The position numbers and the translations under genes were made by a program. A stretch of DNA of 64,000 nt from Methylonatrum sp040877625 (GTDB taxonomy: Bacteria > Pseudomonadota > Gammaproteobacteria > Nitrococcales > Aquisalimonadaceae), in the NCBI GenBank assembly GCA_040877625.1, contig JBBDNK010000028.1, positions 208,069-272,068 on the forward strand, written 5' to 3'. The notes under the pieces are model-generated. The model had not been told where the DNA came from. It worked only from the letters and a program-made list of their open reading frames with translations, and searched no databases. Below are positions 1-7,913 of the stretch, one piece after another. Positions within the stretch are counted from its first letter, which is position 1, and every line of letters begins with the position of its first letter.

Positions 1-248
1 CCGCCGCGTATGCTGCAGTCCCTGGCGGTGGTCCGTGTGGGTCGGCGCGGGGTAATGTAGGTCATGCCGCCAAGCCGGCGTACCTGACCGGGCAACAGGC
101 AGTCGACGACCAGGAGGTCATCAACCTCGGCGGACCCTTCACTGGCGTCGGCGGCATCCTCCGGGGCACCGGTTCTACCGGGCGCCGCACAGCCGGCCCC
201 GATGGCGACCAAAACCGCGATCGCAAGCAGCGTTACGATCCGGCACTG
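1..248 (-). CDS. Partial lipoprotein, CLLPGQVRxLGGMTYxTPRR family, 5' end only
   Basis: The minus-strand frame is open from the left edge up to a stop at 308. It reads a hydrophobic segment (LLAIAVLVAIGAGC) with a lipobox-like cysteine, an acidic linker, then CLLPGQVRRLGGMTYITPRR and a second cysteine. I recall this last motif from small gammaproteobacterial envelope lipoproteins, some of which carry TPR repeats; the function is unknown to me. The gene runs off the window, so only about 80 residues are visible. No ATG, GTG or TTG lies in frame upstream of the hydrophobic segment; the only candidates are a CTG and a TTG inside it. The start is therefore unresolved: a rare start codon, or a small indel at the 5' end. 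It is divergent from the hydrolase gene at 326. Confidence 0.6.
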
Positions 249-325
249 GGCCCGGTACCCGGACGGAGTGGACTCGGCAATGGCGTAGTGAATGGCTTTC
301 CCCCCTCATCTCCCCGTGCCGGGTT

Positions 326-1216
326 ATGATCCCGGCATCGGCATGGAGCACCGACGGCATGCACCTGTTGCACCGCAAACTGGTCTGGACGGCAATCGGT
401 CAGCGTTTATCGGGCCGCTTTATTGTCCTGGCCGGCATTTTCTCAAGTATAGCTCTCGCGACTGCCTGCACCACCCCGGGCGAGCGATTTGCGCGTATTG
501 CCGGGCAACAGGGCCTGGCTACCGTAGAATTCGAGGTTTCCCGCCATACCTTGACGGCCCATTACGCCGCCGGCGACCATCGTGCATCCGACAGGCTCCA
601 TGTTTACCTCTCCGGCGACGGTACGCCCTGGGCAGGTGGCCGATACCCGGCGCTGGACCCCAGCCCTCGCCGGTCTCTGATACTGGAGCTGATGGCGCTG
701 GACCCGGCCGCGCGACTGCTGCTGAATCGGCCGTGTTACGGCCATGGCCGGATGCCCCCGCAGTGCCACCCGGCACTGTGGACCAGCGCCCGCTATTCGG
801 AGGAGGTGGTTGCAGCCATGGATGAGGCCCTGGATCAGGCCCGTGTCGCCTTTGCCAGTGAGCACATCGTGCTGATCGGCTACAGCGGTGGCGGCACACT
901 CGCCTGGCTGCTCGCCCAGCGCCGGGACGATGTGGTCGGCGTCATGACCGTGGCCGCCAATCTCGACCACCGTCAGTGGACTGCTCACCATGGCTATCTG
1001 CCGCTCACGGAGTCGCTTGATCCCACCGAATTGTCCCCGCTGCGGCAACGCATCCGGCAATGGCATCTGGTAGGCGGCCGGGACGCGGATGTTCCGGAAG
1101 CGGTAACCCGAGCCGTGGCCGGGCGGGTACGACGCTATCCGGACTTCGACCACCGTTGCTGCTGGGTAGCGATCTGGCCGGAGATGCTTTCGGAACTGGC
1201 AACGGAGCTTCCATAG
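326..1216 (+). CDS. Predicted alpha/beta-hydrolase lipoprotein
   Basis: The product is a 296-residue exported protein. A basic N-terminus and hydrophobic stretch end in a lipobox (ALATAC, Cys about residue 48), so it is probably lipid-anchored. The body looks like an alpha/beta hydrolase: an early strand-turn (VYLSGDGTPW), the nucleophile elbow GYSGGG at about residues 194-199, a late Asp (GRDADVP) and a C-terminal His (FDHRCCW). These fit a Ser-Asp-His triad. The substrate cannot be read from sequence. The start may be the ATG at 326 or the one at 359; the latter gives a more normal signal peptide. It stands alone, divergent from the lipoprotein at the left edge and convergent with the secretion cluster. 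Confidence 0.7.
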   Translation: MIPASAWSTDGMHLLHRKLVWTAIGQRLSGRFIVLAGIFSSIALATACTTPGERFARIAGQQGLATVEFEVSRHTLTAHYAAGDHRASDRLHVYLSGDGTPWAGGRYPALDPSPRRSLILELMALDPAARLLLNRPCYGHGRMPPQCHPALWTSARYSEEVVAAMDEALDQARVAFASEHIVLIGYSGGGTLAWLLAQRRDDVVGVMTVAANLDHRQWTAHHGYLPLTESLDPTELSPLRQRIRQWHLVGGRDADVPEAVTRAVAGRVRRYPDFDHRCCWVAIWPEMLSELATELP

Positions 1217-1247
1217 GCCCGGTCCGCTCCAGGCCCAGGTAGCCCAG

Positions 1248-1366
1248 GTAGGGCGGAAAAGCGCAGCGCCTTCCGCCGCACGAAGGCATCGGAGTAGGCG
1301 GCAGCGGGCGAACAGCATGAACAGACCCTGTCATACGGCGGAAGGCGCTGCGCTTTTCCGCCCTAC
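1248..1366. repeat. Perfect 30-bp inverted repeat with 59-nt loop
   Basis: The left arm 1248-1277 (starting GTAGGGCGGAAAAGCGCAGC) is the exact reverse complement of the right arm 1337-1366. The 59 bases between the arms hold no convincing gene. The pair lies in the gap between two converging genes, 32 bp downstream of the ppkA stop. It could act as a large bidirectional terminator or a dispersed intergenic palindrome. I recall similar GGCGGAAAAGCGCAGCGCCTT-type units from other proteobacterial genomes, but cannot check this here. Confidence 0.85.
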
Positions 1367-1397
1367 TCCACGCTTGGCGCGAGGTGTGAAGGTCCGG

Positions 1398-2927
1398 CTA
1401 ATTGGTGCGGTCCAGCCGGCGCGTGGCGGCGTCGATTTCGTCGTCGCGAAGGCCTGGATTCTGCTCCTTCAGCGCCTCCAGCGTGAGCAGGAGCAGTTCC
1501 CTCGAGAATTCATCCAGATCCGGGCTCTGGGACAATTGCAGATAGTAATCGATGACCGCATTCAGGCGGCGATCGACCAGGACCTTGAGCTGCGCGCGCT
1601 GCCGCGTGGTCGTACTGGGCAGCGACTCTCCGCTCTCCCAGGCCTGAGTGTAGGTCTTGTAGGCCTGCTCCACATCACCCGTCTCCAGGTAGGCGTTACC
1701 CTGTAGAAGCAGCGCCTTCGATTCGTCAAGGTGTGAAGGCAGATCGTCGATCGAAACCAGCGCGTCGCTTTCCCGGATGGTAATCCACCAGGACACGGCG
1801 GCCAGTAACGACAGCAGAACGATGGCGGTCAGCAGTGCTCTGCGCAGCCTGGAACGGCCCTTGATGGCGTCCAGAAACGCACCGGCATTGGCAAAGCGTT
1901 GCTCGCGGCGAAACAGCAGACCCTGGGCGATGGCCCGGTTGAGACGCCTCGGCAACGCGTGCACGGATTTCGGCTGCAGTCCGAGGCGCGCGGCCTCGTC
2001 GGCCGGGATCTTGTTACCCGCCTCGTCAAGGAAAGGGTGCCTGCCGGTCAGCAGCTCATAGGCCACGCAGGCCAGGGCGTAGATGTCGTCCGCCGCTTCC
2101 GGGGTCTCGCCGGCGAGCATTTCCGCACTGGCATAGGCCGGGGTGATGGCCCCCAGCGAGGTTGGATCAAAACGGGTGGCGTCATCATTGCCGGCCGTAC
2201 CGACCCTGGCTGCGCGGGCAATGCCGAAATCGAGAATCTTGGCATTGCCCTCCTGGGTCAGGAATACATTGCCGGGTTTGAAATCGGAGTGAACGAAGCC
2301 TTCCTGATGCGCGTAAGCAAGGCCGCGCGACATGCGGTCGATGATATGCAGCGCCTCTTGCTGCGGCAAACCGCCCATGCCGCCGCGCCGGCGGATAGCA
2401 ACGTCCAGGGGCTCACCCTGAAGGTACTCCATGGTCATGAAGACCTGATCCCCGTCGCGATCGAAATCGTACACCGTGACAATGTTGGGGTGGGCGAGCA
2501 CCTGAGACTTCTTGGCTTCGCGTTGCAGGGACACGAGCGCATCCGGGTGCCGCCGAAACTCCTCGTTCAGTAACTTCAGGGCCACGTAAGGCTGGCTGTC
2601 CTCGGCCTCCTCCTTGCGCAGATCGCGGGCCTTGTACACGGTGCCCATGCCGCCGTGCCCGATCAGCTCTTCGAGCACGAAGCGTTGCTTGATAATAGTG
2701 CCGGACCCGATCGGTTGATCCGACGTGCTTTCCCATCTTTCCGGGTGCGACCAGCTCGATGAGGTCGAGCCCGTACGCTCGGCCTTCAGCGGAACGCCGT
2801 CGTCCACCTCTTTCCGCCCGGCGACCCGTGTGCGGTCATCGGCCGAGGGTGCCCCGGCGATACGGGTACGATCTTCGCCGGCGGCGCCGGGCGAGATGCG
2901 TGTCTTGTCATCAGAGTGTTCGGACAT
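1398..2927 (-). CDS. ppkA: T6SS-associated membrane Ser/Thr protein kinase (PpkA/StpK type)
   Basis: This 509-residue kinase should switch the secretion system on by phosphorylating threonines read by the FHA protein TagH. The first 40 residues hold three 12-residue repeats with Thr9, Thr21 and Thr33 in D-[KR]-T-R-[IV]. The kinase domain follows (about 83-350): glycine loop IGHGGMGTVY (89-98), ATP lysine K118, catalytic loop HSDFKPGN (213-220, Asp215) and DFG at 233-235. Serine replaces the usual arginine before Asp215, so it is a non-RD kinase. One membrane helix follows at about 366-385 (LLTAIVLLSLLAAVSWW), then a short periplasmic part with a TPR-like segment (GNAYLETGDVEQAYKTY). It is the last gene of the main T6SS run, 8 bp after the tagF-pppA stop, next to its opposing phosphatase. 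Confidence 0.9.
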   Translation of the reverse strand: MSEHSDDKTRISPGAAGEDRTRIAGAPSADDRTRVAGRKEVDDGVPLKAERTGSTSSSWSHPERWESTSDQPIGSGTIIKQRFVLEELIGHGGMGTVYKARDLRKEEAEDSQPYVALKLLNEEFRRHPDALVSLQREAKKSQVLAHPNIVTVYDFDRDGDQVFMTMEYLQGEPLDVAIRRRGGMGGLPQQEALHIIDRMSRGLAYAHQEGFVHSDFKPGNVFLTQEGNAKILDFGIARAARVGTAGNDDATRFDPTSLGAITPAYASAEMLAGETPEAADDIYALACVAYELLTGRHPFLDEAGNKIPADEAARLGLQPKSVHALPRRLNRAIAQGLLFRREQRFANAGAFLDAIKGRSRLRRALLTAIVLLSLLAAVSWWITIRESDALVSIDDLPSHLDESKALLLQGNAYLETGDVEQAYKTYTQAWESGESLPSTTTRQRAQLKVLVDRRLNAVIDYYLQLSQSPDLDEFSRELLLLTLEALKEQNPGLRDDEIDAATRRLDRTN

Positions 2928-2935
2928 GCCGGCGC

Positions 2936-4420
2936 CTATTCAACAAAGACCACCACCGCAGTCAGATTGTCCCTGGCCGGCCCGGTCAGCACGGCGGCCA
3001 GCAGACCATCGACACAGGCCTGCGGTGAATCCGCCCGCAGTTCCTCTGCGATGGCTGCGTCATCGAGGAAGCCGTGCACACCATCCGAGCAAAGCAGATA
3101 GCGGTCGCCCGAGCGCAGATCCGCGAACCGGCTCTCGATGAGCAGTTCCTCGGCGCCGCCCACCGCGCGGGTAATGACGTTGGCCTGCGGGTGGCCCTGT
3201 ACGGCCGTGGTTTCCAGTTCTCCGCTGTCGAGCAGTTCCTGGATGACGCTGTGATCGCGGGTGCAGCATTCCAGAACGTCGTCCCGCAGCCGGTAGAGCC
3301 GGCTGTCCCCGGCCCAGAGCCAGCAGCATTCGTCGATGCCGGCGAACAGCGCCACCACCGTACTGGCGCTATGCACCGGCGCTTCCGGCCTCCTTGCCGC
3401 CAGCGCCAGGTGCTCGTTGACAACCTGGAGCATCTCCCGCGCGGTGTTGAGGCGTTCCTGCAATTCACCACCCACGGCAAGCGACTGCAGCGCTTCAACG
3501 ACGCTGCGGCTCGCCATATCGCCCGCTTCCTGACCGCCAACGCCGTCGGCCACGACCCAGAGACCATGCTCCGGACGATCGGCCCAGGCATCCTCGTTGA
3601 CCTCCCGTACCTTGCCGACGTGGCTGATCGCCGCGGAGCGCAGACCGAGCGGTGCGATGACGGGGCTGGTCGACGACACTGCCTCGCCGCCGCTCCATCG
3701 TACCGTTCGGGTGTCCCAGCCGTGGCGGGCCCACTCGCCGTCGATCATGGCCGCAAAGTAGTCCGGCGGCGGCAACCGCGGTTGAATGAACAGACAGGGC
3801 GCTATGCGTTCCGAACCCTGGGTCCACCAGAGGCTGAAACCCTCCGGCTCGGTCTGCGCCAGCTGCTGCAGCAGCAACATCGCGGGTTCCAGTTCGTCAA
3901 GCCCCTGCAGACGAAAACGCGTCGGCCCGTGCGTTGCGGCGAGCTGGCGGCCGTCATCCTCCGCAACGCGCGGCACAAGCCGCCCACTCAGCGCCAGCAG
4001 CGCCTGATCGAAGGCCGCGAAATCGAAGCTCTCACCATCACCGAGTGCGCTCAGCGCCAGTTCTTCCAGCGAGGCGAACCACTGCGGATGCTCGATCGCC
4101 AGTGCCGGCAGGCAGCTTCCGGCCGGCAGCGGCGTTACCAGGGTCAGCGGATAATAACGGCCGACCGCGTCAACGCTGGGCATCAGCACCCCGGTACAGG
4201 GTGCGGCCCCGCAGACATTGGCGGACAGGGCAAAACGCCAGATCGGGCTGGTGAGATAAGCGTCCAGCCAGCTCTGCCCAAGGCTACGACGGGACGCCTG
4301 AAGACAGGACTCCAGCCAGGAATCCCAGACACCGAGAAAGACGCCGGAAACCCGGCGGCGCACAAAGTCGCCATGGCTTGGCAGCTTGCCGTGGAAACCG
4401 AGTTGCTGAACGTCCGCCAT
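2936..4420 (-). CDS. tagF-pppA: TagF-PppA fusion: T6SS repressor joined to PP2C phosphatase
   Basis: This 494-residue protein joins two post-translational regulators. Residues 1 to about 230 are TagF/ImpM (DUF2094): GFHGKLPSHGDFVRRR at the N-terminus and the SPIWRFAL and GRYYPLT motifs. From about 258 onward is a PP2C phosphatase: VREVNEDA, ADGVGG (Asp292), WAGDSRLYRLR and a late DNLTAVVV metal site. PppA opposes PpkA, and TagF represses assembly independently of phosphorylation. A single-chain TagF-PppA is known from Agrobacterium. A longer open frame exists upstream, but ATG 4420 gives the family N-terminus and lies just after the tssM stop at 4425. Confidence 0.92.
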   Translation of the reverse strand: MADVQQLGFHGKLPSHGDFVRRRVSGVFLGVWDSWLESCLQASRRSLGQSWLDAYLTSPIWRFALSANVCGAAPCTGVLMPSVDAVGRYYPLTLVTPLPAGSCLPALAIEHPQWFASLEELALSALGDGESFDFAAFDQALLALSGRLVPRVAEDDGRQLAATHGPTRFRLQGLDELEPAMLLLQQLAQTEPEGFSLWWTQGSERIAPCLFIQPRLPPPDYFAAMIDGEWARHGWDTRTVRWSGGEAVSSTSPVIAPLGLRSAAISHVGKVREVNEDAWADRPEHGLWVVADGVGGQEAGDMASRSVVEALQSLAVGGELQERLNTAREMLQVVNEHLALAARRPEAPVHSASTVVALFAGIDECCWLWAGDSRLYRLRDDVLECCTRDHSVIQELLDSGELETTAVQGHPQANVITRAVGGAEELLIESRFADLRSGDRYLLCSDGVHGFLDDAAIAEELRADSPQACVDGLLAAVLTGPARDNLTAVVVFVE

Positions 4421-4424
4421 CGGT

Positions 4425-7400
4425 TCACAGGCCTCCCGGGCAGCCGAATCGGCGCCACTCGCCATTGCGCAGCGGATTGCGCGAGGAGTCGAACTCGACC
4501 AGTACCCGGGCGGAGTAACCACCCGCCGAGAAGCTGGCCAGATAGGTCGTGTCGGATTCCGCCGCGGGTTGGGCCGCATCCAGGGCACGCAGCCACGCCC
4601 ATCCACCGCTGTATGCGGTATTGGGCCGCTCGCCGCCGCGGTCCTCAAATGCCACCGCGGTGGCGGTGCCGCTGTCTCCAGGCCAGGAAAACTGCTGACC
4701 GATCGGCGGCCCGTGCCGATAAACCAGGGACTGCTCGCCGAGCGTGAAACGGAACTGGCGGGCACGGGCATCCAGATAGCGCGGAGTCAGGACGAAACCC
4801 GTCTGTGGGCCGTTCGCTCCGCCGCCGAAGAACAGATCGCGGATCAGCCGCGCGCGCTGAAACTGATCGAGCACGGAACGCGGGATCTCCATGCTTGCAG
4901 CCTCGCCCCGCCGCCAGTTCCAGCGCGGCCCGGAGGCATCCACCAGCGCGGACAGATGGTCGTTGAAGAAGGCATCCAGCACGCCACCGGGGCCGAACAG
5001 GCGCTGGAAATCACTGGTCGCAATTTCACGATCGCTTCGGGCGTCAAACGGATAGCGCCCGGTGGTGAGTTCGGCACAGACTGGAAGTACCTCGCTGCGG
5101 TAGCGTCGATTGAGCTGACTGCGGAGGCTGCGCATGGCCAACGCCTCGCCGGACCCGGCCAGTGTCGCCAGCCATGCATTGAACGGTGGCGGGTAACGGA
5201 CGGCCTCGCTGCGCAGACGACGCAGGGAATCGCCGCCCTGTCGACCAAGCAGGGTCATGGCGTCCTGGTCGCCGAGGCCGCTGCCGAGCGCACTCAGTTC
5301 ACCGTATAGCCGATCAAGCAGCGCAATCAGATCCTCCAGCGGCGCGGGGGCGCCATCGGCGCCGGCGACAAACTGATGAAACTCCTGGAAATGCGCATTG
5401 ATGTCCTCGCCCGGGCGCTTGTCGGCACCATTCCCCCGGACATCATCCACGAACCCGAGCAAGGCACCGAGCCGCCCGCCGGCATCGGCGCCCTCATTCT
5501 CAGGCTCCGGGAAATGGGTCTGGGCATCGACGGTGCCCATCAGCCTGCGCAACGGCGAAGTGGGCCCGGTGACGGCCGCGAGCAGACCGGTGGCCTGATC
5601 GACACCCAGCAACGGCGTCAGCTCCAGATCCGCCAGCAGTTCATCCCAGAACCCGGCATAGGCGCGCTCGTAATGGCGCAGGAAGTCCTCCGCCAGATCA
5701 AGGCGGGCGGCCCGGCCGCTGGGCAGGACGTCGTCGCCGAAGACCCAGCGGTCGTCCTGGAACCTGGCGACCAGGTCGGCACCGACGTCGCCGGTAATGG
5801 TCTCGAAGCCGGCGCGCGTATAAAGCGCCGGTACCGGCTCGCTCAGCGCGGTACCGCCGCGGCGCCGGAACACCTGCTCGCCGCCGAGCCCGGCCTGCAG
5901 ATCCAGCCGCAGGGCATGACGATGGCCGGAGCCGAACAGGGTCTCGAGGCGGCTGAGCATCAGCGCCGGTATGGATGCTTGCGCCAGGGTGGCCCGGGCC
6001 TGGGCCACCAGGTCCTCGTCCACCTCCTGCCCCGGTAACGAACGGGCGCTCGCGCTGTAGGCGCTGAAATGGGCGGCGAGCGCCTGGGCAATGGCGCGCT
6101 GGTCCGAGAACTCACGCACCAGCGTGCCCTCAACGATGGCATCCAGCTCCTCGTGGTCAAGGCGTTCCGGCTGCGCCAGCATCAGGTACCCCTTGAGATA
6201 GGCGTAGACATCGGTGGCCGGCGTGTTGGGCGTGCGCAGCCGTTGATCGAGCAGCAAGGCCACCCGCGGCACCAGCAGTTCGCGTACGCCCTGCAGATAA
6301 GCCTCGCCGGCCGCGTCGCCAATGGTGCCCCCGCGATAAAGACCCAGCCCCATCAACCAGGGCGTGCTCGAGCGATAGCGGTTGGCCTCCGTGGCCACTT
6401 CGCCGAGGGCGTCCAGGCGCGGCAGCACGTCGATCAGCCCTGCCTCGGCGGGTACGGCGGCGGTGGCCAGCTCGGCATGCGTCTCAAGCGCGGCGGAAAC
6501 GTCTGCCAGATAGGCGCTGTTGTAGCGGTAGCTGGTGGCCCATCCCGCTACCAGCACACCCAGCAAGCCAAGCAGTGCCAGATAGGCGACATTCTGGGCT
6601 ACCGCCCGCCCGACCTCGAAGCGCCAGTTGACGCCGGCGAGACCGGATTCCGGGAATACGACATCCTTGAGCAGGCGGTGGATGAAGTAACTGCGCCCCT
6701 GACCGCCGGCCGCCGGCACGGCGACGTCATCAGAGGCCGACACGCCGTAGGCGCGGGCAAGGCTGTCCATCATGCGATCGATGGGTGTGCCTTCCTGCGT
6801 GCCGCTGGTGAAGTACACGCCACGCAGCATCACCGCCCGGTCAAAGCCGGTGCCGCCGAAGGTGTCGCGGATGAAGGCGAGCAGATTCTGCCGCAGGCCG
6901 GACATCTGCCGGGGAAAGCCGAACAGCCTTGCCCGACGGCGCGGTTCGCGCTCCTGGTCCAGTCGCGCCAGCAGACGGCCATCGAGCCGCTCCAGCAGCG
7001 CGTCGTACTCGGCGTCGAACCAGTCTTCCGGATTGCCTCCGGCCACGGGCTCCGGCCGGGTGATCCCCCATACCTGTGCCCTGCCCTCGTGGCCAAGATC
7101 ATCGAAGAACTCGACAAAGCCGGCGATGAGGTCGCACTTGGTGACCATGAAATAGACCGGCACCTGCACCTTGAGGTGCTGCTGCAGCTCATTGACGCGC
7201 CGCCTGACCGTCGCCACGTGGCGCTCATGGGCCTGCGGCGTCTGGGTGAGCAGGTCGGTGGCGCTCAGCGTTACCAGCACCCCGTTGATGGGACGGCGTT
7301 TGCGGTAGTTGCACAGCAGGTCGAGAAAGCCGCGCCATTCTGCGGCATCGGAACTGGCGTCGGAGTCCTGTGTGAAATAGCGCCCGGCGGTATCCAGCAG

Positions 7401-7910
7401 CACGGCTTCGTCTGTAAACCACCAGTCGCAGTTACGGGTACCGCCGACACCGCGCAGGGCATCGCGGCCGTATTTCTGATCCAGCGGGAAATTCAGCCCG
7501 GAATGAATCAGCGCCGTGGTCTTGCCGGAACCCGGCGGCCCGACAATGACGTACCACGGAAGCTCGTAGAGGTTTTTGCTGCGTTTCGACTGCCGCAGAA
7601 AATCGATGGCCTCCTCGAACCGGCGGCGAAGCGCTTCGCCCTGATCATCCTCCGGGCCGCCGCCGGCCACGATGGCCGCGCCCAGACGCTGGCTGGCCTG
7701 CCTGGCCCGGTAGCGGCGAAAGACCGCTAGCAGGACCCAGCCGCCGATCACCAGGGCGATGGTCAGCCCGCGCGCCAGCGCGCTCTCCAGCGGTACAAAG
7801 GGCCCGAGGGCCAGATAGGGACCGATGAACCAGATCAGCAACGCGAACAGAATGACGCCGATCAATCCCAGCACCCAGCGTTGTCTGATCAGAGAGATGA
7901 ATGCCTTCAT
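4425..7910 (-). CDS. tssM: TssM, IcmF-type inner-membrane core of T6SS
   Basis: TssM (1161 aa, normal length) forms the membrane complex with TssL and the lipoprotein TssJ. Two membrane helices lie at about 12-32 and 46-64, then a cytoplasmic NTPase-like domain with Walker A GPPGSGKT (124-131) and LLDTAGRY (171-178). A third helix is at about 441-459, followed by a roughly 700-residue periplasmic region that contacts TssJ. The Walker A lysine is kept, so nucleotide binding is likely. The ATG is preceded on the minus strand by a good GGGAGG ribosome site. It starts 3 bp after the tssL stop, so the two are translationally linked. Confidence 0.96.
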   Translation of the reverse strand: MKAFISLIRQRWVLGLIGVILFALLIWFIGPYLALGPFVPLESALARGLTIALVIGGWVLLAVFRRYRARQASQRLGAAIVAGGGPEDDQGEALRRRFEEAIDFLRQSKRSKNLYELPWYVIVGPPGSGKTTALIHSGLNFPLDQKYGRDALRGVGGTRNCDWWFTDEAVLLDTAGRYFTQDSDASSDAAEWRGFLDLLCNYRKRRPINGVLVTLSATDLLTQTPQAHERHVATVRRRVNELQQHLKVQVPVYFMVTKCDLIAGFVEFFDDLGHEGRAQVWGITRPEPVAGGNPEDWFDAEYDALLERLDGRLLARLDQEREPRRRARLFGFPRQMSGLRQNLLAFIRDTFGGTGFDRAVMLRGVYFTSGTQEGTPIDRMMDSLARAYGVSASDDVAVPAAGGQGRSYFIHRLLKDVVFPESGLAGVNWRFEVGRAVAQNVAYLALLGLLGVLVAGWATSYRYNSAYLADVSAALETHAELATAAVPAEAGLIDVLPRLDALGEVATEANRYRSSTPWLMGLGLYRGGTIGDAAGEAYLQGVRELLVPRVALLLDQRLRTPNTPATDVYAYLKGYLMLAQPERLDHEELDAIVEGTLVREFSDQRAIAQALAAHFSAYSASARSLPGQEVDEDLVAQARATLAQASIPALMLSRLETLFGSGHRHALRLDLQAGLGGEQVFRRRGGTALSEPVPALYTRAGFETITGDVGADLVARFQDDRWVFGDDVLPSGRAARLDLAEDFLRHYERAYAGFWDELLADLELTPLLGVDQATGLLAAVTGPTSPLRRLMGTVDAQTHFPEPENEGADAGGRLGALLGFVDDVRGNGADKRPGEDINAHFQEFHQFVAGADGAPAPLEDLIALLDRLYGELSALGSGLGDQDAMTLLGRQGGDSLRRLRSEAVRYPPPFNAWLATLAGSGEALAMRSLRSQLNRRYRSEVLPVCAELTTGRYPFDARSDREIATSDFQRLFGPGGVLDAFFNDHLSALVDASGPRWNWRRGEAASMEIPRSVLDQFQRARLIRDLFFGGGANGPQTGFVLTPRYLDARARQFRFTLGEQSLVYRHGPPIGQQFSWPGDSGTATAVAFEDRGGERPNTAYSGGWAWLRALDAAQPAAESDTTYLASFSAGGYSARVLVEFDSSRNPLRNGEWRRFGCPGGL

Positions 7911-7913
7911 GCT

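Noticed and set aside
175..378. 67-residue minus-strand frame with ATG near 378
   Set aside because: It competes with the frame encoding the conserved lipoprotein motif and itself resembles nothing. It also overlaps the divergent hydrolase start.
3074..4747. 557-residue plus-strand open frame opposite tagF-pppA
   Set aside because: Antisense shadow of conserved TagF and PP2C motifs. The translation is basic and of odd composition, with no ribosome site.
6069..7730. 553-residue plus-strand open frame inside tssM
   Set aside because: It is antisense to the well-conserved TssM frame, with Walker A and membrane helices on the other strand. Long antisense frames are expected in GC-rich DNA, and the translation shows no family motif.
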